NCBI RefSeq assembly: GCF_900103195.1
Contig: NZ_FMWU01000005.1
Location: 62,001-126,000, forward strand
Reading direction: 5' to 3'
DNA from: Methylobacterium sp. UNC378MF
GTDB taxonomy: Bacteria; Pseudomonadota; Alphaproteobacteria; Rhizobiales; Beijerinckiaceae
DNA: 64,000 nt
In this document: in pieces, positions 8,398 through 16,871 of the stretch
Position numbering within the stretch: position 1 is the stretch's first letter
Layout of the letters: every line of letters starts with the position of its first letter
The notes under the pieces: model-generated
What the model saw: the letters and a program-made list of their open reading frames with translations, nothing else
Told to the model about the DNA's origin: nothing
The model's database searches: none
Translations under genes and position numbers: made by a program

Positions 8398-9360
8398 CTA
8401 TTTATTCTTCGGCGGCAGTCCAACTGCCTTTCGTGCTCTGTCTCCAAGCTGCATATTCTCGCCGACCCAATCTCGCAGTTGATCTATGATAGCCTCATTT
8501 TCTTTGGATTGACCAGGAAGTTCGCTATTCCTATGCCACACCAAGTAGGTATGCAGCGCGGACCCGTTTCTTATGTATCCGCCAAAACTACCCGCATGTT
8601 TATGCTTGTCTGTAAAGAATGCCAAATTCATCGTGCGAAACGCTTTGCGGGTTTCCTTATTTTCTCCGACATGAAAGTGCTTCAAATAGAGGCGCTCTAA
8701 GAAAAAATCGGCATCAATCATCCAGGCCGGTGCTTTTTTCCCCTTTTTTATGGTATACTGGTCCTGGTTTCTGTATCTGAATAAATTTTCGGAAAGAACA
8801 TTATTATTATTCATTGTTTTTCTAAGATGCAAGCACGTAAAATCCAGAGCATGAAGAACTGGACCATTAATATGCAAGCCTTCAAATGCATAGCGATTAT
8901 CAGGTGATCCAAAAACATTCATATAGTCGACATAGTGCTCAATACTTTTTCCATTCCACATCTCCCTGCCGCGTGCAGTGGTCTTAGGTATTTTCAACTT
9001 TTTAGGTAGATCGTCCACGCCAGTAAGATGTCTGACTCTTGCAAAGAGTGATTTTAAGTTATGCCCATAATTTTCAACAGACTCTCCTCTAAATAATATT
9101 GCCGCTTTTAGGTATTTTTCTATCGCTTGTGCGCCAGACCAATAGAACGTATGGAAGAGCCCATTTTGAAATCCCCAGCGGGCCGTAACATAATCTTGAT
9201 CCGCTATGTTAACAAACATACGAAGAGCAAGTTCAATTTTTCGTTCCTCAAGACTCATTTCTAGTGGTGTTCTTCGCATAGAGAATGGAATGTGGAAATC
9301 TTCCAAATCTTGCGGTTTTGTCCCTACGGCGGTTTTGCCCTGATCTGTCATGATGCGCAT
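8398..9360 (-). CDS. HEPN-like domain protein, AT-rich
   Basis: 320 residues. The region around residues 60-110 resembles HEPN proteins: 'GLFHTFYWSGAQAIEKYLKA' followed by 'RGESVENYGHNLKSL', the usual helix, lysine-rich turn and 'HxL' pattern. The canonical Rx4-6H ribonuclease motif is not clear; the arginine lies nine residues before the histidine, so RNase activity is uncertain. The rest has no recognisable family. The gene is visibly much richer in A and T than its neighbours, which suggests recent acquisition. The ATG at 9360 is chosen over the adjacent in-frame GTG. It lies between IetAS and a recombinase and may be an abortive-infection type gene, which is inference only. Confidence 0.5.
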   Translation of the reverse strand: MRIMTDQGKTAVGTKPQDLEDFHIPFSMRRTPLEMSLEERKIELALRMFVNIADQDYVTARWGFQNGLFHTFYWSGAQAIEKYLKAAILFRGESVENYGHNLKSLFARVRHLTGVDDLPKKLKIPKTTARGREMWNGKSIEHYVDYMNVFGSPDNRYAFEGLHINGPVLHALDFTCLHLRKTMNNNNVLSENLFRYRNQDQYTIKKGKKAPAWMIDADFFLERLYLKHFHVGENKETRKAFRTMNLAFFTDKHKHAGSFGGYIRNGSALHTYLVWHRNSELPGQSKENEAIIDQLRDWVGENMQLGDRARKAVGLPPKNK

Positions 9361-9426
9361 CACTTTTATTGAGAACGCTAGATTTTCTTATTTGTATTGC
9401 ACTGATTTCTGCGATTATACCAACGT

Positions 9427-10112
9427 TTAGCTCGAACGGGCTAGCACGCGCTGCACCTGCGTAGCGGACCATGACGCTCCGCCGCGTGCCGTTGGGATGC
9501 CGTGGTCATTGAGGCCGGCCGCAATCTCTCGCAGCGATAAGGCCCCCAGAGAACGCACATCCTTGATGGTCTCGACTAGATCGAGCGCCTTCGCATCGGC
9601 GCTGCGTGTGCGAGCCGCTCGTCCGCGCTCGCGGCCACATCCTGGCGCTGCAAGTTCGCTGGGGTGCCAAGTTTCTTCCCCCGTGACTTTGCAGCGGCCA
9701 AGGCTTTACGGGTCCGGTCTCCGATGAGACCGGCTTCGAGCTCGGCCACAGCGACCATCTGCTGGAGCATGAACCGACCGGTCGGACCCTCGATCTGCGG
9801 CAGGTCGCAGAAGCGCACCTCAACACCAGCCTCAAGAAGCCTGGACAGGAAGGCCACGGAGCGGGTGAGACGCGAGACGTTGGCGACGATCAGCGTAGCG
9901 CCCCTGATCCGACACTGCGTAAGCGCCTTGATCAGCTCCGGCCAATCTGAGGAACGGCCGCTCTCGATCTCGATGAACTCGCCGGCGAGGCTCCAGGATC
10001 CGCCATTCAGGAAGGCACGCACCGTCTCCTGCTGAGCTTCGAACCCCAGGCCAGAGCGGCCCTGTCGGTCGGTCGAGACCCGGTAGTGGGCGACGAACTT
10101 GCCTTGGTTCAT
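9427..10112 (-). pseudogene. Frameshifted serine recombinase (resolvase/invertase)
   Basis: The N-terminal 160 or so residues are a clear resolvase catalytic domain: 'HYRVSTDRQGRSGLG' with the nucleophilic Ser13, 'SGRSSDWPEL', 'ANVSRLTRSVAFL' and 'AELEAGLIGDRTRKAL'. The frame then ends early. In a neighbouring frame the expected C-terminal half continues as 'GRERGRAARTRSADAKALDL' and then the DNA-binding end 'LREIAAGLNDHGIPTARGG' and 'WSATQVQRVLARSS', to a TAA at 9427-9429. Restoring one G in the GATGTGGCC stretch near 9630 joins the frames. Either the gene is inactivated or the base was lost in sequencing. It is the only recombinase recognised in the island. Confidence 0.8.
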
Positions 10113-10142
10113 GCGCCAGACCGCGCCCCGCTCCGTATGTCA

Positions 10143-10172
10143 CACTCTGTCGAACGAACGTCTAACAGAGTG
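10143..10172. repeat. Inverted repeat upstream of the recombinase
   Basis: CACTCTGT (10143-10150) and ACAGAGTG (10165-10172) form an 8-base inverted repeat with a 14-base centre that contains CGAACGAACG. It lies 30 bases upstream of the recombinase start, the usual place for a resolvase binding or crossover site or an autoregulatory operator. Confidence 0.45.
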
Positions 10173-10243
10173 ATACACCGGCATCGAGCTTGAGCGTGTG
10201 AGCCCATTCGGTCATCACGGTTCGGCGAAGGGACAACCGAAGA

Positions 10244-10918
10244 ATGAAGCGCCAGCTCGCTGCTCTCGCCATGCTTGTGGCCCTACCTGTATCCCCTGCC
10301 ATCACCTCCACAGCGAGTGCCTTGGAGTTCAAGCCCGGCACCAGAGACGCGAAAGTGGTCCAGATCACCGTCGTCAACGTCATGGCGCACTTCGCCTGCC
10401 CGAACATCGAGCCAGACAGCGCCGGCGTAGAGGCGGCGATGAAGGAGTTCGGCATCACGGACAACGACTTGGTGGACAAGCGCTACGGGCCGGATATCAA
10501 CGAGCTGACTGCGTCCTACGGCAAGGACATGGCTGCCGCCTGTCGCGCGATCGAGACTGGCTTCGGCCCCAACGGCGATCAGATTCGCGGCCTTGTTCGG
10601 CCCAGGGCGGTGCCGAAAAAGCCGGTCGAAGGCTCTTTCCCGGCTGGCTCGGCCGAGAGCAAGGCGGCCCTGCTTGTCGCCACCAGCACCTTCGTGAACA
10701 ACCACTGCTCGAGCTTGGCGGTCGACGACGAGATCAGCGCCGCAGCCCTAAGCGCCCTCCATGTCAGCCACGACGCCTTATACAGCCCGGCGTTCGCCCT
10801 CGACGCCTACCAGAAGGTGCAGGCCTACGAGGGCGACCCACACGGCTGTGACCTGGCGTGGAAGCGCTACGGCATGGACGGCGAAGTGACCCCTCGCGTC
10901 CTCACCAAAAAGCGCTGA
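10244..10918 (+). CDS. Secreted protein of unknown function, paralogue 1 of 3
   Basis: 224 residues with a signal peptide ('LAALAMLVALPVSPAITSTASA'; cleavage near residue 25), so probably periplasmic. Two homologous halves are visible. The first runs from 'VVQITVVNVMAHFACPN' to 'FGPNGDQIRGLVRPR'; the second from 'LVATSTFVNNHCSS' to 'GCDLAWKRYG' and 'LTKKR'. Each half carries a conserved cysteine pair that could form disulfides. The next two genes are paralogues. No known family was recognised. The start is the first ATG before the signal peptide. Confidence 0.7.
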   Translation: MKRQLAALAMLVALPVSPAITSTASALEFKPGTRDAKVVQITVVNVMAHFACPNIEPDSAGVEAAMKEFGITDNDLVDKRYGPDINELTASYGKDMAAACRAIETGFGPNGDQIRGLVRPRAVPKKPVEGSFPAGSAESKAALLVATSTFVNNHCSSLAVDDEISAAALSALHVSHDALYSPAFALDAYQKVQAYEGDPHGCDLAWKRYGMDGEVTPRVLTKKR

Positions 10919-10941
10919 TCCGAGCAAGGACGATTTCGAGC

Positions 10942-11595
10942 ATGCGAGCCTTCACCGTCGCTCTCACACTAGTCGCGGCGCTCGCCACCCCGGCGTGCGC
11001 GATGCAGTCGAAGCCTGGCTCTCGCGAGGAGAAGCTCGTCCAGTTCACCGTTGCGACCTTCATGGCTGACAACATCTGCCCGAACGTCATCGTGAACGCG
11101 CCGGTCGCGGAGGCGACGCTGAAGGGCTTGGGCTGGACGGACGCCCTCAAGTCCGACCCGATCCTGCGGGCGGACGTGAACGAGCTCCTCACAAGCAGCC
11201 GCGAGCACCAAGACGCCGCCTGCCGCGACATCGAGACGAACTACGGTCCCAACGGCAAGCTCGTCCGCGACCTGGTCAAGCCGCGCGAGGACAAGAGGTT
11301 TCTCGGTGGCCGCTTCCCGATCGGCTCGCCCGAGGATAGGGCCGCCTCGATCCGCGGCGCGACGATCTACGTCCACCGATCCTGCCCGGCCCTCGACGTC
11401 GACAGGAGCGCCGCCTGGAACGCCCTCATCGGGCTCGGGATCAAGAAGGAGGCCCTCTACGACGACTCAATGGATGCCGATATCAACATGCGGATCCGCG
11501 TCTATAGCGCCAACCCGGACGGGTGCGGCCTCGCCTGGAAGCACTACGGCGAGCACGGCGACGTCCTCCCCAATCTCCTCACCCACAAGCGCTGA
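10942..11595 (+). CDS. Secreted protein of unknown function, paralogue 2 of 3
   Basis: 217 residues, co-linear with the gene before it along its length: signal peptide 'VALTLVAALATPACA', 'VQFTVATFMADNICPN', 'CRDIETNYGPNGKLVRDLV', then a second half with 'IYVHRSCPALD', 'CGLAWKHYGEHGD' and 'LLTHKR'. The junction upstream (CGAGCAAGGA followed by a short spacer and ATGCGAGC) is repeated before paralogue 3, showing that whole units were duplicated. The ATG at 10942 fits the signal peptide. The three genes are probably one operon, with gaps of about 23 bases. Confidence 0.7.
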   Translation: MRAFTVALTLVAALATPACAMQSKPGSREEKLVQFTVATFMADNICPNVIVNAPVAEATLKGLGWTDALKSDPILRADVNELLTSSREHQDAACRDIETNYGPNGKLVRDLVKPREDKRFLGGRFPIGSPEDRAASIRGATIYVHRSCPALDVDRSAAWNALIGLGIKKEALYDDSMDADINMRIRVYSANPDGCGLAWKHYGEHGDVLPNLLTHKR

Positions 11596-11618
11596 TACGA
11601 GCAAGGGAGCATTCGACA

Positions 11619-11975
11619 ATGCGCGCACTCGCCCTTGCTCTCATGCTGGCCGCCTGCCCAGCGGCGGCAGAGGAGGCAATTAACGGCACCCTCCCTGCTG
11701 ACCCTGTAAAGCGCGTCGCGTTACTCGCGGGCGCGGCCGCCTTCGTAGAGTCGAACTGCCAGACGCTCCGGCCGGATTGGAAGGCTGTGCAGATCGCCGT
11801 AGCCGCCAACAACTTCCACGCTGACGCCCTCGGCAAGCCTCCGCTCGTCGACGAGATCCGGCGGGAAGTCGCCACTTGGCGCTTCACGAACGCGAACCTC
11901 TCCTGCGAGACGATCGAGGCGCTGTTCGGGCCAAACGGGGCGTCCATCGAGGGCTTAGTCGTCCGGGGGCGCTGA
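11619..11975 (+). CDS. Secreted protein of unknown function, paralogue 3 of 3 (single unit)
   Basis: 118 residues. A short signal peptide ('ALALALMLAACPAAAEE') is followed by a single copy of the repeat found twice in each of the two upstream paralogues: 'AAAFVESNCQTL' and then 'CETIEALFGPNGASIEGLV'. It could be the ancestral single-domain form or a deletion product. Function unknown; a periplasmic location is inferred from the signal peptide. Confidence 0.65.
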   Translation: MRALALALMLAACPAAAEEAINGTLPADPVKRVALLAGAAAFVESNCQTLRPDWKAVQIAVAANNFHADALGKPPLVDEIRREVATWRFTNANLSCETIEALFGPNGASIEGLVVRGR

Positions 11976-12103
11976 GCGGCTCTGCGTCGCGGTGGCCGAG
12001 CCCTCAAACGCCGCGGCGCCGCCGTGTCCCGGAGCCTCGTCCGCGTCCTTCATGTTCCGGGACCTCTCCACCCCGGGACCATCCTCCCCCGGAAGCAGAT
12101 CCA

Positions 12104-12167
12104 CGTCACGCTTTCCGTTCCGTCTAATACTCCTTCAAGGTGTATTAAACTTATGGAAAGCGTGACG
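12104..12167. repeat. Nested palindromes (hairpin-forming)
   Basis: An outer inverted repeat has 13-base perfect arms: CGTCACGCTTTCC (12104-12116) and GGAAAGCGTGACG (12155-12167). Inside it is a second palindrome, TAATAC-T-CCTT-C-AAGG-T-GTATTA (12125-12147), with 11-base arms and one mismatch. It lies between the secreted-paralogue operon and the convergent 347-aa gene. It could be a bidirectional terminator, a regulator-binding site or a mobile-element hairpin. Confidence 0.6.
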
Positions 12168-12221
12168 AGAACCAGAAGCAGGCCCCGGCTCATAAGGCGT
12201 GCCGCCGGATGTGTGGGGAGG

Positions 12222-13265
12222 TCAGGCAGCGGCTGTCCCTGCTCCAGACTGGGTCCGGGTCTGCGAGGCAGTGCCGGCGGCATCCCGGCCATCACGACCG
12301 CGCTCTCGATATCGGCGAGACCGGGCGCGCGACAGCGCCCGCTTATGCGCGGCCACAGGGTCATCGCCGTAGAGCTTGACCGACGTGGTCTGGGCGATCG
12401 CGGATGCGTTCGCACACCGGTCGACCAGCGGGCAGGTCGCACAAAGCGGGAGCGCGCGGTCCACGGCAACCGGCAGTCCGAAGCAGGACGGTAGCAGCTG
12501 GACGAGCGGAAGCAGGTCCGGCTGCACGGGCACGGCAGTCCTGCTGACCGCCTCCCGCGCCATCTGCACCACCCGGGCACCATAGACGGCTTCGGCCTGC
12601 TCAACGCTCACGAGGCGGTCGATGTCGATGTAGCTCCCGAGAGCGTGCTTCAAGTTCGACCGCTTTTTGGCGACCTCGAGCACGTGCCGCTGATGATTGA
12701 GCTGGTGCGGGAGGCCCAGGAAGTTCTCGGGTCGATAATGCGCCAGCGCCGAGACCGCCTGGCGGCCAGCCAGCTCCTCCTCCCACTTGGTCTCGACCGC
12801 GGTGAGGCAGTCGGGCTTGTTCCAGAGCTGTCCGGGACGGGGGACGCGCTTCCACTTCCCACGACGCAACGCCGCCTCCATCGTCGTGAAGATGAAGAAG
12901 CGGTAGCGCACGCCCAGCGTGTCGGCGCAGACACGCGCGTTCCAGAACGTGCTGAACTCCCGGCGGTCTGCGAACAGCCCCTCCTTGGCCGTTCCGCGCT
13001 TCAAATCGGCCGTGGCCGCGTCGAAGTCACTCCTCCACTTGGCGCGGAAGACGACCTTGTAGTCCTCCACAAACTGCAAGGTCGCGTCGAGTGGCGACAT
13101 GAAACGGTAGTCAAACCATTTCCTCATCGACAGATCGCGCTCGACGCGCCAATCCTCCGGACGCATGTGCTTGGCCGCACGGATCATGTCGGCCGTCCTG
13201 TTCTTGAGGCTCGACCGGTCCAGGAGTTCGTCAGGCATGCGGAGGCGATCAGATGAGACAATCAT
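12222..13265 (-). CDS. Unrecognised 347-residue protein with a C-terminal cysteine cluster
   Basis: Not assigned to a family. The N-terminal two thirds are mostly helical and basic ('RAAKHMRPEDWRVERDLSMR', 'LTAVETKWEEELAGRQ'). Near residue 270 four cysteines are spaced C-x14-C-x2-C-x5-C ('LLPSCFGLP' and then 'LCATCPLVDRCAN'), which resembles a metal or Fe-S site such as the end of some DNA glycosylases. The last 40 residues are a low-complexity Arg/Ala/Gly tail. Good open frame and start at 13265. It sits 100 bases downstream of hsdR on the same strand. A nucleic-acid-binding role is possible but unproved. Confidence 0.55.
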   Translation of the reverse strand: MIVSSDRLRMPDELLDRSSLKNRTADMIRAAKHMRPEDWRVERDLSMRKWFDYRFMSPLDATLQFVEDYKVVFRAKWRSDFDAATADLKRGTAKEGLFADRREFSTFWNARVCADTLGVRYRFFIFTTMEAALRRGKWKRVPRPGQLWNKPDCLTAVETKWEEELAGRQAVSALAHYRPENFLGLPHQLNHQRHVLEVAKKRSNLKHALGSYIDIDRLVSVEQAEAVYGARVVQMAREAVSRTAVPVQPDLLPLVQLLPSCFGLPVAVDRALPLCATCPLVDRCANASAIAQTTSVKLYGDDPVAAHKRALSRARSRRYRERGRDGRDAAGTASQTRTQSGAGTAAA

Positions 13266-13365
13266 CTGTTGGGTCCTTCTTCGTGGTGCTGCGTTGCCAC
13301 CGTTCGGTGTCTCGCTCTCTATAGCGAGTCGGCCCCGGGATTTTTTGAGCTACGCAGCACCAGAC

Positions 13366-16300
13366 CTACGCCACCGCACTCCGGTTCAGCGCCTCGATCA
13401 CCTCGAACAGCCGGCTTGTCTTGGCGTCGTCGAAGACCTGCTCCGGTCCCTGGGGCGCTACGTCCGTGAAGGGGCTCTCATAGAGCAGGCCAGGCTCCAT
13501 CACGCCTTGGGCGGTGAGGTGATCGACAACGAGGCCAACGAACTCGATCTGCTCGCGCGTCGCCGTTCCGCTAGCGAGAAACTCGGCGAACGCGCCGTTG
13601 ACCGCTTGCCTCTCGAGACCGACTAGCGACCGCACGAAACGGCCAAATCCGGCACTCGCTTCACGCGCGCGTTCGATAGCCTCAGCGTCACCGATTCCGG
13701 CATCCACCAGCATCTTCTCCAGCTCAGCGAGATCGGTGGGCGTGAGCGCCTTTCCATGTCGGAGCCGGCTGAGCGCTATATGGTCCTCGTGCTTCTTCAG
13801 GAAGGCTCGCGCCTTGGCCTTGAAGCGCACGAAGTCGACCTCGCCGACCTGCGGCAGGTCATGGGCGACCCCCTCCCCGATCTCGTCGGCGAAGTCGGAG
13901 TAGACGATCGCGCGCTTGCGCGTCTCGATGTGCTGAATGAGGTCGCGGAGCCGGATCCGGACGAGCTCAAGCAGCGGGACGGTCACACCCTCCCACCACG
14001 GATCGGTCTGGATCTCCTCGATCAGCGCCGCCTGCGCCGCGATGCCGGGGATGGCGCTCTGCTCCTCAAGTGCGGAGGCGATTTCGAGGAGTTGCTTCCT
14101 GAGCGTGGCGAAGCGCTTCGAGCCTCTCAGCAGCGCGAGCTGGAGCGAGAACATCAAGAGGTCGAACCGCTTCGCCTCCTCGGTCCCGTGACGCTTGGCG
14201 GTCGGTAACGGCGCGACCTGCTCGACGAGCTCGTCGCGGGCCTCCGCGTCGATGGCGATCCAGGCGGCGAGGTTGAGATACTTCTCCACCACCCGCCGGC
14301 GCTGCCGGACGACGAAATTGTCGAGGTTCATGCCGGCGATGGTCTCGCGCAGTTGCGCGACCGCGTCGGCGCGGACCTCCTCCTCGGTCGGCGGCGCAGG
14401 CACGCCGGAATCATACGGCGCCGGATCCTCGGCGAAGCCCGGGGCCTTCGCCAGCTTGTCGTCGAGCGCCCGCACCAGATCGAGCCGCGCCGCGAACAGG
14501 CGCTCGGACAGGGACGCCGCGGCGCCCGGGTCCTTCATCTCGGGGTCAGCCCCAAAGAATTCGAGGTTCCCACAATAATCGAACACGCGGAAGAACGTCT
14601 TGTCGTCCGCAGGCGCGAACAGGTCGGGGCAGAGCCGCGTGCCGCGGCCCATCATCTGCCAGAACTTAGTCTTGGAACGCACCGCCTTGAAGAACACGAG
14701 ATTGACAACCTCCGGCACGTCGATGCCGGTGTCGAGCATGTCGACCGAGATCGCGATATGCGGCACCTTGGTCTTCTCCGAAAAGTCGTCGATCAGGCTC
14801 TGGGCGTAGTCAGTCTTGTAGGTGACGACGCGGGCGAAGTGCCCGGCATAGTGCGGATAGGCCGCGTTGAAGCGCTTCTCGATGAACTCGGCATGATCCT
14901 GGTTCTTAGCAAACACGATCGTCTTGCCCAGCCGGTCGCCGCCCTCGACCTTCACGCCCTTCTTCATGAAGTGCGCGATGACGTGATCGACCGTGTCCAC
15001 GTTGAACAGCCGCTTATTGACCTCGGCCGCTTCGACGCTGTCGGGGATCTCGTCCTCGCCCCACTCCAGCATGTCCCACTGGGTCTTCTCGTCCTCGGAG
15101 AGCTCGTCGTAGCGTAAGCCGGAGCGAATGATCTTCAACGGCACCGAGATCGCCTCGGGGGGCACGAGATGGCCGTCGCGCACAGCCTCGTCGAGTGAGT
15201 AGGCGTCGGTCGGCACGCCGTCCTCGAGGTCGAACAGCGCATATGTGTCGTGGTCGACATCCTCGCGCGGCGTCGCGGTCAGGCCGACGAGCAGGCTGTC
15301 GAAGTAGTCGAAGATCGCCCGGTAGCGCTGGTAGACGGAGCGGTGCGCCTCATCGATCACCACGAGGTCGAAATGGCCGGGCCCGAAGCTCCGTTTCCCC
15401 TGCGCCTTGCCGTCGATCAGGTTCATCATCGTCGGATAGGTCGAGAGGAAGACCCGCCCCTCGGCCGTCTTCTCGGTCACAAGGTTGACGGGCGCCGAAT
15501 CCGGCAGGTGCGTCTTGAAAGCGTTCGCGGCCTGCCGCACGAGGCTGACGCGATCGGCGAGGAACAGCACCCGCTTCACCCAGCCGGCGCGCATCAGCAG
15601 GTCGACCAGCGCGATCACGGTGCGCGTCTTGCCCGAGCCGGTCGCCATGACGAGCAGGCCCTTGCGCTCGGATTGGTCGTCAAAACTCTTGGCGAGGGCA
15701 CGGATGGCGCGCTGCTGGTAAGGGCGCCCGGCAATCTTGGCGCTGAGCTTGGTCTCGGCCAGCACCTTCCGGCTCGTGCGCCGCTGGATCACCAGTTCCA
15801 GCTCGTCGCGCTTGTAGAAGCCGCCGATCTCGCGGGGCGGGTAGTGGAGATCGTCCCAGATCCAATGCTCGTAGCCGTTGGAGAGGAAGATCACCGGTCG
15901 CTGGCCGAACCGCGCTTGCAGCGCGTCGGCATAGAGCTTTGCCTGCTGCCGCCCCTTCTGGGCGCTGTGCTTGGTCGCCTTGGCCTCGACGAGGCCGAGC
16001 GGCTTGCCGTCGAGGCCCCACAGCACATAGTCGACGAAGCCGACACCGCTCTCCGACGGCATGCCCGCGACCTCAAACTCGGTGTCCTCCCCACGGTCCA
16101 GTGCCCAGCCGGCTTCCTTCAGCAGGAGGTCGATGAAGCGGTCACGGGTCTCGGCCTCACCGTAATCGTGCGTGTCCGGGACGGCCGCGTTCGCCTTGCG
16201 CGCGGCCGCTACCTCGGTGCGCAGGCGCGTCAGCTCCGCGTCGAGCTCCGTCCGGCTGACGAGGAGTGCCGTGAGTTCGCCGTCCTTGGCATCCAGGTCC

Positions 16301-16776
16301 TTCTGCTGCTTCTGGAGTTGCGCGAAGGCCCGGCGGACAACATCGTCCCTGCGGGTCAGCTGGCTCGCATCGAAGGCGAGCCCGTTCGCCGGGCGCTGGC
16401 CCCGAGCATAGGTGCGTGCGAACCAGAAGCAGACGTGGAACAGCTCCTTCACGGCGCCCGCAGCGTCGCCGGCCGAGATCACCTTCTCCTCATGCACCGC
16501 GCGATTGCGCAGGGTGTTGATGTATTTCGCCTTGGCGAACACCGCGGGGCCGGCGAGGCGCTTGAAGCTCGGCTCATGCAGGAGCGCGGCGATGTTGTCC
16601 TGATAGGGCAGGCTCAAGCCGGGATCGTTGCGAAACGCCCATTTGACTGCGACCTCCACCGTCTTGCCGGCAAAGAATGCCCCCGCCGTGGCCGAGGCCA
16701 GCGCCTGCCGCTCCGCCTCGACCGCCGCCTCATGGACATGTGGGAATTCCGGGAGGAGGAAGGCGAAGTTGGACAT
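13366..16776 (-). CDS. hsdR: Type I restriction endonuclease, R subunit
   Basis: 1136 residues. Residues 1-125 form an N-terminal helical domain, followed by a coiled coil (about 150-195), a PD-(D/E)XK nuclease ('GFVDYVLWG' D249, 'LGLVEAKATK' E264 and K266), helicase motif I 'MATGSGKT' (about 378-384), motif II DEAH (475-478), 'GLTATPRED' and a helical C-terminal region. This is the translocase-nuclease of a type I system: it cuts DNA at a distance when the HsdMS complex meets an unmodified site. It is the last gene of the hsdM-hsdS-hsdR operon, 95 bases after hsdS. All key motifs are intact. Confidence 0.92.
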   Translation of the reverse strand: MSNFAFLLPEFPHVHEAAVEAERQALASATAGAFFAGKTVEVAVKWAFRNDPGLSLPYQDNIAALLHEPSFKRLAGPAVFAKAKYINTLRNRAVHEEKVISAGDAAGAVKELFHVCFWFARTYARGQRPANGLAFDASQLTRRDDVVRRAFAQLQKQQKDLDAKDGELTALLVSRTELDAELTRLRTEVAAARKANAAVPDTHDYGEAETRDRFIDLLLKEAGWALDRGEDTEFEVAGMPSESGVGFVDYVLWGLDGKPLGLVEAKATKHSAQKGRQQAKLYADALQARFGQRPVIFLSNGYEHWIWDDLHYPPREIGGFYKRDELELVIQRRTSRKVLAETKLSAKIAGRPYQQRAIRALAKSFDDQSERKGLLVMATGSGKTRTVIALVDLLMRAGWVKRVLFLADRVSLVRQAANAFKTHLPDSAPVNLVTEKTAEGRVFLSTYPTMMNLIDGKAQGKRSFGPGHFDLVVIDEAHRSVYQRYRAIFDYFDSLLVGLTATPREDVDHDTYALFDLEDGVPTDAYSLDEAVRDGHLVPPEAISVPLKIIRSGLRYDELSEDEKTQWDMLEWGEDEIPDSVEAAEVNKRLFNVDTVDHVIAHFMKKGVKVEGGDRLGKTIVFAKNQDHAEFIEKRFNAAYPHYAGHFARVVTYKTDYAQSLIDDFSEKTKVPHIAISVDMLDTGIDVPEVVNLVFFKAVRSKTKFWQMMGRGTRLCPDLFAPADDKTFFRVFDYCGNLEFFGADPEMKDPGAAASLSERLFAARLDLVRALDDKLAKAPGFAEDPAPYDSGVPAPPTEEEVRADAVAQLRETIAGMNLDNFVVRQRRRVVEKYLNLAAWIAIDAEARDELVEQVAPLPTAKRHGTEEAKRFDLLMFSLQLALLRGSKRFATLRKQLLEIASALEEQSAIPGIAAQAALIEEIQTDPWWEGVTVPLLELVRIRLRDLIQHIETRKRAIVYSDFADEIGEGVAHDLPQVGEVDFVRFKAKARAFLKKHEDHIALSRLRHGKALTPTDLAELEKMLVDAGIGDAEAIERAREASAGFGRFVRSLVGLERQAVNGAFAEFLASGTATREQIEFVGLVVDHLTAQGVMEPGLLYESPFTDVAPQGPEQVFDDAKTSRLFEVIEALNRSAVA

Positions 16777-16871
16777 GACGTCAGGCTGACCTTCCCCAGA
16801 AGGAAATTAAGTTGCAGGTCGCACTCTGTGGAGGCTTGCAATCGAGCCAGTCGCAAAAAGGCCGGGCTTGC

